The notes below the pieces were generated by a model. The model searched no databases. It was not told the DNA's origin and saw only the letters and a program-made list of their open reading frames with translations. Made by a program: the position numbers and the translations under genes. Positions 26,128 through 34,329 of a stretch of 64,000 nt of DNA are shown in pieces. The DNA is from an uncultured Ferrimonas sp. Its GTDB lineage: Bacteria > Pseudomonadota > Gammaproteobacteria > Enterobacterales > Shewanellaceae. Where the stretch lies: NCBI RefSeq assembly GCF_947489035.1, contig NZ_CANLCI010000009.1, positions 62,001 through 126,000 on the forward strand, given 5' to 3'. Positions within the stretch are counted from its first letter, which is position 1. Every line of letters starts with the position of its first letter.

Positions 26128-27030
26128 ATGTTGGCTAACAGGGAAGTAAAGGTGGTTGCCATTGGCGGCGGGCATGGCTTAAGCCGATTACTGCAAGCAC
26201 TTAAGCTGTGCCAGTTTGATTTTGGTGCGGTGATTGCCACCACCGATGACGGTGGCTCAACCGGTCGTCTTCGTCAGCGCCACGGCGGCATCGCGTTAGG
26301 CGACATCCGCCACTGCATCAGTGCGCTGACCGACGATGAGCACCTAGGCAAGCTGCTGCTGGATTACCGCTTTGAACAAGATGACGAACTGCATGGCCAC
26401 AACCTGGGCAACTTAATGCTACTGGCGCTGGATCAACTGTGCGTTTCTCCCAGTGATGCCATCGATCTGCTGCGGCGGTTGCTGGCCGTGAGTCAGCCGT
26501 TGTTGCCGATGTCTGACAGCTCAACGCAACTGCGCGCAAACTACCACGGTGGATTAACGATAGTGGGTGAAACCGCCATCGACGCCGCCCACCACCTGCC
26601 CAGCCAACTGGGATTAGAACCCAGTGTCAGCGCCGCCACCGAAGCGATGCAATTGGTGGCCGCCGCCGATGCGATTTTGGTTGGCCCCGGCAGCTTGCTC
26701 ACCAGTTTGTGCCCAACTTTTTTGGTGACGGAACTGCAAGCGCTGTTGGCACAAAAGCCCATCGGATTTATCTGCAACCTCAGCAGTGAATCTGGCCCTA
26801 TTGGCCTGCGTTCAAACCGCGAACAAATTGAGCTGTTTGAACATTATGCTCAGGTTAACGTGACGTGCGCCTTAAGCCACGGCGAACAGCCCGCCGCCGT
26901 TGGCGCTGATGCCCAAGCTGGTCTCCACCTGCAGGCGCCATTAATTGGTTTAGAAGCCAAGCAACACTGCCCCAAGTTATTGGCACAGGCACTGCCTCTG
27001 TTGGTGGCCAAGCTAACCGCGCACCGTTAA
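26128..27030 (+). CDS. yvcK: YvcK/YbhK-family protein (CofD-like fold)
   Basis: 300 residues, near E. coli YbhK (302). VVAIGGGHGLSRLLQAL is the nucleotide-binding start, followed by ATTDDGGSTGRLR, IALGDIRHCI, HNLGNLML and VGPGSLLTSLCP, all standard for the family. YvcK binds UDP-sugars and affects cell shape and growth on gluconeogenic carbon in Bacillus; no enzymatic activity is proven. Its 3' end overlaps the convergent Hpt gene by 18 bp, so it is probably not part of the polysaccharide locus that begins there. Confidence 0.92.
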   Translation: MLANREVKVVAIGGGHGLSRLLQALKLCQFDFGAVIATTDDGGSTGRLRQRHGGIALGDIRHCISALTDDEHLGKLLLDYRFEQDDELHGHNLGNLMLLALDQLCVSPSDAIDLLRRLLAVSQPLLPMSDSSTQLRANYHGGLTIVGETAIDAAHHLPSQLGLEPSVSAATEAMQLVAAADAILVGPGSLLTSLCPTFLVTELQALLAQKPIGFICNLSSESGPIGLRSNREQIELFEHYAQVNVTCALSHGEQPAAVGADAQAGLHLQAPLIGLEAKQHCPKLLAQALPLLVAKLTAHR

Positions 27031-27351
27031 CTGCTTGCGGTATTGCTGACAGGTTAACTGCAACAGCTGGATCAACTCCCCCGTGCCCGCCACCGGCATC
27101 AAGCGGCTGCCCATCGCTTGTTGCTCCACCCGTTGCGCTTGGGTCGCCAGCCGATCGGCACCAAACGTTTGCGCCACGCCATCGATGCTGTGCGCCAACT
27201 GTTGCAGTTGCTCAGGCAACCGCACTTGCTGCAGCTGCAGCAAGCGATGATCCAGTTCATCCACAAACACCATGATCAATTCTTCTAATAGATCCGCTCC
27301 GGCCTCTTGTTCCAACTTCGCCAAGGTTATCCGGTTCAGTAACGCCCCCAT
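27013..27351 (-). CDS. LuxU-like histidine phosphotransfer (Hpt) protein
   Basis: 112 residues, as in Vibrio LuxU (114). LEQEAGADLLEELIMVFVDELD, LAHSIDGVAQTFGADRL (phospho-His54) and LLQLTCQQYRK align with the three helices of LuxU (ISHALKSSAASFGADRL in LuxU). It would pass phosphate from hybrid sensor kinases to the LuxO-type response regulator encoded at 28538-29962. AGGAGC lies before the ATG and a sigma54-type promoter lies upstream (27387-27404). The sensor kinases are not in the window. Confidence 0.85.
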   Translation of the reverse strand: MGALLNRITLAKLEQEAGADLLEELIMVFVDELDHRLLQLQQVRLPEQLQQLAHSIDGVAQTFGADRLATQAQRVEQQAMGSRLMPVAGTGELIQLLQLTCQQYRKQLTVRG

Positions 27352-27386
27352 GATCTGCTCCTGTTATGCCATCTCTGGCATTGCCA

Positions 27387-27404
27387 TTGCATTGCCTATG
27401 CCAC
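27387..27404 (-). promoter_or_regulatory. Sigma54-type promoter of the luxU-like gene
   Basis: On the minus strand GTGGCATAGGCAATGCAA: GG and GC separated by exactly 10 bp, with GGCA and TGCA flanks as in the -24/-12 consensus. The -12 element lies ~38 bp before the ATG. Confidence 0.6.
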
Positions 27405-27460
27405 ATTGGCATCTCGGCTCTCCCCTTGGTGTCGCAACGATTGGCAATGGAGGTAACCCA

Positions 27461-28465
27461 ATGGCGCTGCCTATCTTTTTAGTGCTGGATGGCCGTGAAT
27501 ACGGCGGGATCGAGGCACACGTGTGCCACTTGTGGCGCTTACTCAGCCAAGCTGGCCACTGCGTTACCTTGCTGTTGTGGCAACGCTACGACGATGGCAG
27601 TTTCAAAACGCAACTCAATCTGCAACAGCTGCCGCATATTGGCTTAATCGGCAGCCCCCGCCAAAAACTGCAACAGTTACGGCAATTGGCACAAAAAGGG
27701 GTACTTCACAGCCACGGTTATAAAGCTGGGATCCTCTGCCGTTTGGCGGCACTGGGCAGTGGCCGTCGTGCGATCAGTACCTTTCATGCCGGAGAATGCG
27801 GCCACGGTAAGCTGCGCTGCTATCAATGGCTAGACCGGCTCAGTGCCCGTAGCAGCATCAATCTGGCCGTATCCGAGCGCATTGCCGCCCAACTGCCCGG
27901 TTCGCCCATGGTGATAAAGAACTTTGTTACCCACATCGCGGCGCCGCGCCAAGCAACGGGCACGCCGCTGCAGATCGGATTTATTGGCCGCTACTGCCTC
28001 GATAAAGGGCTGGATCGCTTGGTTGCCTTAGCGCAGCAGCTGCCGCAGTTTGGCTGGCACAGCTTTGGCGCAGGGGAATTGGCACCGCTGCTGACACCCA
28101 GCAACATCGAAGATCACGGTTTTTGCCATCAGGTTGACCGCGCGTTGGCGCAACTGGATCTGTTGGTGTTGCCGTCGCGCTATGAAGGGCTGCCATTGGT
28201 GGCGTTAGAAGCGTTGGCCGCTGGCGTGCCGGTGGTGGCGTTTGCGGTTGGGGATCTGGCTAAGTTGATTGATGACCGGGTTGGCCGTTTAGTGCCTGAA
28301 AATGAGTTAACCCAGATGGCACAAGCGCTGCGGCAATTGGCAGCGCAAACCCCAGCCCAATGGCAACAGTTGCGATCACAGGGGCAAGCGCGCGTGCAAG
28401 CTCAGTGGCAAGGGCAGCAAACCCTTAGCCAATGTTTAAGCTGCTATCAATCCGCCTCGCAATGA
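27461..28465 (+). CDS. Glycosyltransferase family 4 (polysaccharide locus)
   Basis: 334 residues from ATG 27461 (GGAGG 7 nt upstream). N-terminal LVLDGREYGGIEAHV is the acceptor-domain Gly-rich loop; the C-terminal donor domain has IGFIGRYCLDKGLDRL and LDLLVLPSRYEGLPLVALEALAAGVPVVA with the EX7E-type motif of GT4 enzymes. It would add a sugar from a nucleotide donor to a lipid-linked glycan at the inner membrane. It is on the opposite strand from the rest of the locus and divergent from the luxU-like gene. Confidence 0.85.
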   Translation: MALPIFLVLDGREYGGIEAHVCHLWRLLSQAGHCVTLLLWQRYDDGSFKTQLNLQQLPHIGLIGSPRQKLQQLRQLAQKGVLHSHGYKAGILCRLAALGSGRRAISTFHAGECGHGKLRCYQWLDRLSARSSINLAVSERIAAQLPGSPMVIKNFVTHIAAPRQATGTPLQIGFIGRYCLDKGLDRLVALAQQLPQFGWHSFGAGELAPLLTPSNIEDHGFCHQVDRALAQLDLLVLPSRYEGLPLVALEALAAGVPVVAFAVGDLAKLIDDRVGRLVPENELTQMAQALRQLAAQTPAQWQQLRSQGQARVQAQWQGQQTLSQCLSCYQSASQ

Positions 28466-28537
28466 ATGCCGTTGCCTGCCATCTGGCCATCGGGCAAAGC
28501 CGCGATGGCCGCCCCAAAAAATCAGGCTGGCCACGAC

Positions 28538-29962
28538 TTAAACCTGCTGCCACACCTGCATTTTTCGATAGATGGTTGAAGGGCTTACCTCCAACATGCT
28601 GGCCGCTTGGGTAATGTTGCCCTCGCATTGCGCTATCGCCTGTTCAATCGCTTGCCGTTCGATTGACGCCAAGCTGCTCAGCGGCTCCGTGGCAACCGTT
28701 AAGGCCGGTGCTGGGGCAGCAGCGACCGGCTCGCCTTGATCCCATTGAAACTGATCCGGCGCGCTGGTGGTTAACTCTTGCTGCAACCCCGCCAGCGGCA
28801 ACGGCAGTTGCTCGGCCGCCACCTTGCCTCCGGGCTGGATCACCGCAATCTGCCGCATGATATTTTGCAGCTGACGCACATTGCCCGGCCAACCAAATTT
28901 GGTTAAACACCACTCCGCTTGACGCGAAAAGCCAACAAAACGCTTGCCCTCTTCTTGGCCATATTGCTGCAAAAACTTGCGCGCCAGCAGCAACACATCA
29001 TCCCCACGCTGCCGCAGTGGCGGCAAATTTATCGGCAACACATGCAAACGGTAATACAAGTCTTCACGAAAGCGCCCCGCTTCGACCTCTTTCCACGGAT
29101 CTCGGTTGGACGCGCACACAATGCGAACATCCACATCAATAAGTTGATCCGAGCCCACCGGTTGGATCTTGCCCGACTGCAAAAAGCGCAACAGCTTGGC
29201 TTGTAAATCCAGCTCCATTTCGCAAATTTCATCCAAGAACAGCGTGCCGCCATGGGCACCCAGTACCGCGCCATCGCGATCTTTTTGCGCGCCGGTAAAC
29301 GCGCCTTTGCGGTGACCAAACAGCTCGCTTTCCACCAGTTCGCGGGGAATCGCGGCGCAGTTTAATGGCACAAAGGTTTTGTCGGCACGTTCGCTGGCAA
29401 GGTGCAGCGATTCGGCGCACACCTCTTTGCCGGTGCCACTTTCCCCCAGCACAAACACCGTGGCTTTACTGGGGCCCGCGCGCTCAATCAATTGATACAC
29501 CGCTTGCATTGCGGTACTGGCGCCCACAAAGCCAAAATAGCTGCTGCGATTTTTCTGGCTTTGCATCTGATCAACCAGTCGATTCAGCGCATAGAAATTA
29601 AGGGCATTATTCACGGTGACCTGCAGCCGCTGGGCATCCACGGGCTTGGCGACAAAGTCATAGGCCCCCAGTTGCATCGATTCCACCGCGGCCTCCACCG
29701 AACCATGGGCGGTGATCACAATCACCGGCAAGGTACAGCCACTGTTGTGCAGCATTTTTAACACTTCGATGCCGCCTTGATCCGGCAGGTGCAGATCCAA
29801 TAACACCAGCGAAGGCAGCTGCCGCGTTAACGAACGCTTGGCGTCGGACACGGTTTTTACGTGTTCAATATGGATGGGGTGATCGCGCAGATAAGCGCCG
29901 TAAACCCGAGCCAGTGACTCGGTGTCCTCAACTAATAACACCCGTTGCAGTTGCTGTGTCAT
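28538..29962 (-). CDS. LuxO/SypG-type sigma54-dependent response regulator
   Basis: 474 residues from ATG 29962 (GGGAAAGGAA upstream; a GTG at 29983 is weaker). Receiver domain (1-120) with phospho-Asp56 in VLLDLHLPD and Lys in VAKPVD; AAA+ domain with GESGTGKE (Walker A), GAFTGA (sigma54 contact loop) and [19 protein letters not shown]; Fis-type HTH at the end ([18 protein letters not shown]). [24 protein letters not shown] and [11 protein letters not shown] follow Vibrio LuxO very closely. SypG, activator of the V. fischeri syp locus, is a close relative. The gene ends the SypA-D-like operon and is probably its activator. Confidence 0.9.
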   Translation of the reverse strand: MTQQLQRVLLVEDTESLARVYGAYLRDHPIHIEHVKTVSDAKRSLTRQLPSLVLLDLHLPDQGGIEVLKMLHNSGCTLPVIVITAHGSVEAAVESMQLGAYDFVAKPVDAQRLQVTVNNALNFYALNRLVDQMQSQKNRSSYFGFVGASTAMQAVYQLIERAGPSKATVFVLGESGTGKEVCAESLHLASERADKTFVPLNCAAIPRELVESELFGHRKGAFTGAQKDRDGAVLGAHGGTLFLDEICEMELDLQAKLLRFLQSGKIQPVGSDQLIDVDVRIVCASNRDPWKEVEAGRFREDLYYRLHVLPINLPPLRQRGDDVLLLARKFLQQYGQEEGKRFVGFSRQAEWCLTKFGWPGNVRQLQNIMRQIAVIQPGGKVAAEQLPLPLAGLQQELTTSAPDQFQWDQGEPVAAAPAPALTVATEPLSSLASIERQAIEQAIAQCEGNITQAASMLEVSPSTIYRKMQVWQQV

Positions 29963-30024
29963 TTCCTTTCCCTCAGCAGTCACCAGTGCGGCAGTTTAAG
30001 TGTAGGAAAGAAATAAACTTTATC

Positions 30025-30702
30025 TTACAAGCTAAGGCCATTTAACCACGGTTGCTGTTGCAGCCATTGTGGCCACGACAACGGCACCCAACGCGGGCAT
30101 GCCTGCGCCAGCCACTGCCCTAGCGGCGGTTGCTGCTGTTTATCCAGCACCATCGCCACAACGTTAATTTGCCGTAGCTGACATTCTTGCAAGCAGCGGC
30201 GCACGCTGGCTTCATCGTCTTGACCGGCATCCACCCACAACAACAGCCCTTGGCAACCCTGTGCCAGCTGCAGGTTATCGGGGTGCTGCAGGCTGCCGCA
30301 ATGCACCAACACCACGGGGTATTCTTGCTGCCAGCGCAGCAACGCATGTTGCAGTTGCTCACTGCTGGGGGCCATGACCGTTTGCGGTGCCAACAACAGA
30401 TCAAAACGGTCGGCGTGATCAATGGCGGTGTGGGCGCTGATGTCATTAAGGTTCCAATCGTTCGTTGGGGCACGATCCTCCCCGCGGTTCGATCGGTGTT
30501 GAGGCGGCGTTCGGGTGTGCGCGCTGCAATCTAAATCCACCAGCAGCGGCGCAGACAACGATTGCGCTAACGCAGCGGCGGTGTGCTCGCAGCGGGCTAA
30601 ACTGTTGCGGCTGTGGCCAACGGTCGCGCACCCAATGTGGCCCAGTTGATGCTGGCGCAGCAGCGCTGGCAGCGCATTCAGTTGTTGCAATATCGGCATC
30701 AT
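30025..30702 (-). CDS. SypD-like ATPase/BY-kinase relative with degenerate P-loop
   Basis: 225 residues. Position and fold suggest the cytoplasmic ATPase partner of polysaccharide export (Wzc C-terminal/CpsD or SypD type): a ParA-like first strand, LLVDLDCS in place of Walker A', and VVLVHCGSL as the second strand. The expected GxGKS/T loop reads GCATVGHSRNSLA, without the catalytic Lys, and no Tyr-rich tail is present, so it is probably not an active kinase. It overlaps the upstream export gene by 4 bp. The assignment rests on context and weak similarity. Confidence 0.6.
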   Translation of the reverse strand: MMPILQQLNALPALLRQHQLGHIGCATVGHSRNSLARCEHTAAALAQSLSAPLLVDLDCSAHTRTPPQHRSNRGEDRAPTNDWNLNDISAHTAIDHADRFDLLLAPQTVMAPSSEQLQHALLRWQQEYPVVLVHCGSLQHPDNLQLAQGCQGLLLWVDAGQDDEASVRRCLQECQLRQINVVAMVLDKQQQPPLGQWLAQACPRWVPLSWPQWLQQQPWLNGLSL

Positions 30703-32786
30703 ATCGCGGCTCCTAAGGCGAACAGGGCCACCACACTTAAGGCGTCACGCACTCCGGTTAAGAAGATATGCCAGTTGGATTGGCTTTGATCCGGCACATA
30801 CACCGTATCCCCTGGGCGCAGCACCGGAATGTCGGCGTAATTGGGCTGGGTAACAAACTTCTTTAAGTTAAAGATCCGGGCTTGTGGCTCGCAGCAGCTG
30901 TGCTGCACCACCACGATTTTTTCGATGTAGGCGTTGTCGTCGGGGCCACCGGCCTCGGCCAGCAGATCCAGCAGATTCATGGATTGGTCAAAGCTGTAAC
31001 GGCCGGGTTTCTGCACCGAGCCCATCAACCGCACCACTTGCTCCGACGGCTTTTCTAACCATTGGCGCTGGCGCTGCGGTAAGAAGATGGTGTCGCCGGG
31101 CAACACCTGTGGCAGGACGCTTTCGTCGCCGCTTTCAAAGTAACGGGCTAGGTTCAGCTGTGTGACTCGGGCTTTGCTGCCATCACGATGAGTGATCCGT
31201 ATTTGGCCAAGATCGGCCTTGTCGGTTGGGCCATCTGCGGCGGCCAATATGTCCAGAAACCCCAGTTGTTCGGTAAAGGCGTACCGCCCCGGTGCCCCCA
31301 CTTGGCCAAACACATAGATTGAGCTTTCTGCGCTTTGGCGTACCCAAGAGCTTTTGTTGTCACTGGGATCCCAGGGCAATTCGTTCACCACCACCGTATC
31401 GCCCGCTTGCAACGTAGGCAGTGCATTAAACGCCCCGCCTTGGCGGATGAACTTATCCAGATCAAATATCTGTTTGTCGCCACTTTCTTTGACGATCTCA
31501 ATCTCGGCCAAATTCGCGTGCTGTTCAGGCCCGCCTGCGTGGGCGAACAAGTCTAAAAAGGACATGTTGTCGTCCCATTCATAACGGCCGGCATTTTTAA
31601 CCGCGCCGATGATTTTAATGGCGTCACTGGCGGGGATCTTCAGCCACGATTTCTCGTTTACGTCGGTTTTTTCCGGCACAAAAATTACATCGCCGGGCTG
31701 CACCGCCGGTAACGCGGGACCCCCTTGGTTTTCGGTATAAGCCAGTAAGTTCACCTCAACCACCGATTGATCCGAGCGCAACACTCGGATGTCACGGGTT
31801 TGAGCAAAGCGGGTTGGCCCACCGGCATTGGCCAGCAGATCCAAAAAGGTAACGTTATCGCCGGTTTCATAGGCACCAGGGGCCTGCACTTCGCCCATCA
31901 CGTAAACGGTGCGCTGGGTGTTCGACACCACCTCGATCTGAGTCGGAACAAACACCAAGGTGCCCGATTTTAATGGCGGCTGACCATGGCTGTCGCCACT
32001 GTCTAAATAGCTTTTTAAATCGAACAGGTAGGGGTGGCCATCGGTGATCACCCGAATGTGAGTTACGTCGGCGTAACGGGTGACCCCTTCGGCGCGCATC
32101 AAGGCGTCGACCAGCCCCATCCCCTCTTTAAAACTGAAACTGCCGGGGTTCCGTACTTCGCCAAACAGAGTAATGGCTTGGTCGTCGTCACCGGCATCGC
32201 CACCAGCGATCAATGAGCGCGCATCAAAGTTCACTTCCACGTTGCCGGTTAATGGCGAGGCGGGCACAAACAGCTGATCGCCACTGCGTAACTGCGGTAA
32301 TAAGCGGCTGTTGCCGGAGTCCAGATAGGCTTTGAAATTAAATGGGATCACTTGGTCATCGCGCTTAAGCTGCAACTTATCAAGCTGCGCGCCGGGCTTA
32401 AGGCCGCCAGCGGCTTCTATCGCCATCTGCACATTGCCATCTTTGGGTAGGATCACCTCGCCGGGGGTGGCCACATAACCCAAAACCCGCAACAGCAATT
32501 TGCGCTCACTCAGTTCCAGATCAAACTGATCGAGGTTGAGGTACACCGAGGACAGCGCCAGCTTTATCGCCTGCTTTGCTTGGCCGAGCGTCTGCCCCGC
32601 CAAGCGCACCTTGCCAATTTCAGGCAAGCGGATTTTGCCTTCGCTATCCAGCTGGAAGGGCTGTTCAAAATCAGCCTCTCCCGGCATCACAATGGTGATG
32701 GCGTCGCCCGCTTGCAGTTGGCGCTGCTCCTGCGCGCCGGCCAATAGCGGCCAGCACAACAGCACCATGATCAGCCAAGTTCTCAT
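30699..32786 (-). CDS. Polysaccharide export protein with multiple SLBB domains (SypC-like)
   Basis: 695 residues from ATG 32786, which shares a base with the stop of the upstream gene (TAATG) and has GGGGGA upstream. The signal peptide ends LLAGAQ with no lipobox Cys. A Poly_export domain (QLQAGDAITIVMPGE) is followed by about six SLBB-type repeats, each with a VxGxVxxPGRY-type strand, a SFLDLLAxAGGP-type helix and an LxxGDTVxVP-type end (starts near 110, 215, 305, 400, 500, 595). A C-terminal hydrophobic helix ends the protein. It would form the periplasmic/outer-membrane channel, longer than E. coli Wza (379 aa). Confidence 0.9.
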   Translation of the reverse strand: MRTWLIMVLLCWPLLAGAQEQRQLQAGDAITIVMPGEADFEQPFQLDSEGKIRLPEIGKVRLAGQTLGQAKQAIKLALSSVYLNLDQFDLELSERKLLLRVLGYVATPGEVILPKDGNVQMAIEAAGGLKPGAQLDKLQLKRDDQVIPFNFKAYLDSGNSRLLPQLRSGDQLFVPASPLTGNVEVNFDARSLIAGGDAGDDDQAITLFGEVRNPGSFSFKEGMGLVDALMRAEGVTRYADVTHIRVITDGHPYLFDLKSYLDSGDSHGQPPLKSGTLVFVPTQIEVVSNTQRTVYVMGEVQAPGAYETGDNVTFLDLLANAGGPTRFAQTRDIRVLRSDQSVVEVNLLAYTENQGGPALPAVQPGDVIFVPEKTDVNEKSWLKIPASDAIKIIGAVKNAGRYEWDDNMSFLDLFAHAGGPEQHANLAEIEIVKESGDKQIFDLDKFIRQGGAFNALPTLQAGDTVVVNELPWDPSDNKSSWVRQSAESSIYVFGQVGAPGRYAFTEQLGFLDILAAADGPTDKADLGQIRITHRDGSKARVTQLNLARYFESGDESVLPQVLPGDTIFLPQRQRQWLEKPSEQVVRLMGSVQKPGRYSFDQSMNLLDLLAEAGGPDDNAYIEKIVVVQHSCCEPQARIFNLKKFVTQPNYADIPVLRPGDTVYVPDQSQSNWHIFLTGVRDALSVVALFALGAAI

Positions 32787-33613
32787 TACTGTTTCCCCCA
32801 CAAACGAGAGCGCCACTGCTGCAGCGGCACCGGCTCGGTGGGTGCCATGGCCACCGTCGATAAACGAAATTCGATGCGGCGGCTGGCCAGTGCGGCGGTT
32901 TTAGCGTCGGCATGGTTGAGCTGCAACGCGGCCCCTTCCGAGCGCAATTGCAGCTGCGCGTCCGGCACACCGTAACGGGTTAATTGGGCGGCAACCGCCT
33001 CGGCCCGCAGTTGCCCTAACTGCTGGTTATATTCGGCTGTGCCCTCGGTATCGGTGTAACCGGTGATGGTTAGCAACAGTCCTGGGTGTTCGGCCAGATA
33101 CTGGGCCAACAGTTGTAAACGCTGTTGAAACAGCGGCAACAGCTCGGCGCGATCCAGTGCGAATTGTTCCGCTTGCAGTAACAGCGTCAGCAGTTGTTGT
33201 TCGGATAACGGCTGCGCTTGGGCACTTAAGCCCCAGCTGCAGCCGGTTTGTTGTTGCAGTGCGGTAAGGCGAGTGGTTAACCGAAACAGATGATTATCGA
33301 GCAGCAGTTGGTGTTCATGGGCATCGGCGATCAGGCCATCCGCCAGCTCTTGGCGTACCAAGGTTAACAACTGATCGGCTTGGTAGGTGCGTTCCGGTAA
33401 GCAATCCATCGCGCCCCGTAACCGCAGCAGTTCCAAGGTTTGCTGGGCAGCCACAACGCGACTGCGTAACGCTTGATGCTCGGCCAGATGCGCTGGGGAC
33501 TGCAGGTAGCCATCCCACGGCAGCGACTGATCCGCGTAGCCACCGTGCCCCTCTTGTGGCCACGAGGTACAACCGCCACACAGCAATGCGGCTAAGGCGA
33601 TGGCGGCTTTCAT
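32786..33613 (-). CDS. OmpA-domain lipoprotein (SypB-like)
   Basis: 275 residues. The lipoprotein signal ends LLCGGC (Cys15). The middle is helical, with two further Cys (RGAMDC, QQTGC). The C-terminal OmpA/MotB peptidoglycan-binding domain (about 150-255) shows LTITGYTDTEGTAEYNQQLGQLRAEAVAAQL and SRRIEF. It would anchor the export machinery to peptidoglycan. It overlaps the STAS gene by 4 bp and the export gene by one base, so the operon is translationally coupled. Confidence 0.88.
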   Translation of the reverse strand: MKAAIALAALLCGGCTSWPQEGHGGYADQSLPWDGYLQSPAHLAEHQALRSRVVAAQQTLELLRLRGAMDCLPERTYQADQLLTLVRQELADGLIADAHEHQLLLDNHLFRLTTRLTALQQQTGCSWGLSAQAQPLSEQQLLTLLLQAEQFALDRAELLPLFQQRLQLLAQYLAEHPGLLLTITGYTDTEGTAEYNQQLGQLRAEAVAAQLTRYGVPDAQLQLRSEGAALQLNHADAKTAALASRRIEFRLSTVAMAPTEPVPLQQWRSRLWGKQ

Positions 33614-33930
33614 ACGCTGGCTCCCACGCCAATAAACTCAATGGCGCGATCCACCTTGAGCATGGTTAGGATCCGTCGCGGCTGGCCGCTGACATCGGCA
33701 ATTTGAATTGAGCGTTGCTGCCCTTTAAGCCGTTTGAACAGAAAAATCACCGCGCCGATCCCAGAGGAATCGATAAAGGCGACTTGAGTGAATTCGAGAA
33801 TGACCGGTTGAGTGCTGTCTGCCAGCGCCGCTTCAAACCGCTCTTTTACCGCTGGCACGCTTTGAATATCAAATTGACGCGGCATTGCTAAGATCAGTGG
33901 CTGCAGGTTTTGATCGATTGCGATAGCCAT
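33610..33930 (-). CDS. STAS-domain protein, anti-sigma-antagonist type (SypA-like)
   Basis: 106 residues, a single STAS domain. The phosphorylatable Ser lies in FIDSSGIGAVIFL (Ser55/Ser56); in V. fischeri SypA the equivalent Ser56 is controlled by the SypE kinase/phosphatase. First gene of the operon with SypB, SypC and SypD-like genes, with AAGGGGG before the ATG and a sigma54-type promoter ~65 bp upstream. No SypE-like gene is in the window, so its controlling kinase must be elsewhere or absent. Confidence 0.88.
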   Translation of the reverse strand: MAIAIDQNLQPLILAMPRQFDIQSVPAVKERFEAALADSTQPVILEFTQVAFIDSSGIGAVIFLFKRLKGQQRSIQIADVSGQPRRILTMLKVDRAIEFIGVGASV

Positions 33931-33992
33931 GCTTGGCCCCCTTGCTTTGGGTGGGTGGGGTACGGATTTACCCCGCTGGATACCCCTATCCC

Positions 33993-34009
33993 TGCATAGC
34001 CAATGCCAA
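33993..34009 (-). promoter_or_regulatory. Sigma54-type promoter of the sypA-like operon
   Basis: On the minus strand TTGGCATTGGCTATGCA: TTGGCA and TGCA with GG-N10-GC spacing. The -12 element is ~64 bp before the ATG at 33930. Confidence 0.7.
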
Positions 34010-34055
34010 CTTTAAAGCCTTTGTTTTTATTAGATAAAAAGTTTTAAATCCTATT

Positions 34056-34104
34056 TTGCAACGCCTGCATTGCCAAAGCAGAGTGTGTTTTTGCAATCCT
34101 TGCA
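34056..34104. promoter_or_regulatory. TTGCA-rich candidate upstream activating region
   Basis: TTGCA at 34056, 34091 and 34100 and TGCATTG at 34066, 50-95 bp upstream of the sigma54 element. These are half-sites of the LuxO type, but no perfect TTGCA-N3-TGCAA dyad occurs here. Confidence 0.35.
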
Positions 34105-34329
34105 CGCCGCCCACTCAGCGCACGAATTCATCCCGCTAACGATCACCACCAACGAGCGCCACATACAAGCGCCACAAACAACAGGGGTATGCTCTGCCGT
34201 TAAGTACCGGTAAGTACCGGTCAGTCTAATGGCCGTAACCACACTCGCCAGCCCAAGCGCCAATCTCCGCTGCGATCTCTGCCGCCAATGTCTTGCCCAA
34301 CAACGCCTCTTGCCGCCCCTAGCGCATCG

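Larger units (their letters stand above)
33931..34329. other. Regulatory intergenic region, 399 bp
   Basis: Holds the sigma54-type promoter of the sypA-like operon and a TTGCA-rich stretch. A 10-bp tandem direct repeat (AAGTACCGGT, 34202-34221) is also present. I see no gene. Confidence 0.5.

Noticed and set aside
27352-27460. A Qrr-type small RNA next to the luxU-like gene
   Set aside because: The 109-bp gap holds a sigma54-type element but it points into the luxU-like gene, and no terminator-closed RNA of ~100 nt can be drawn.
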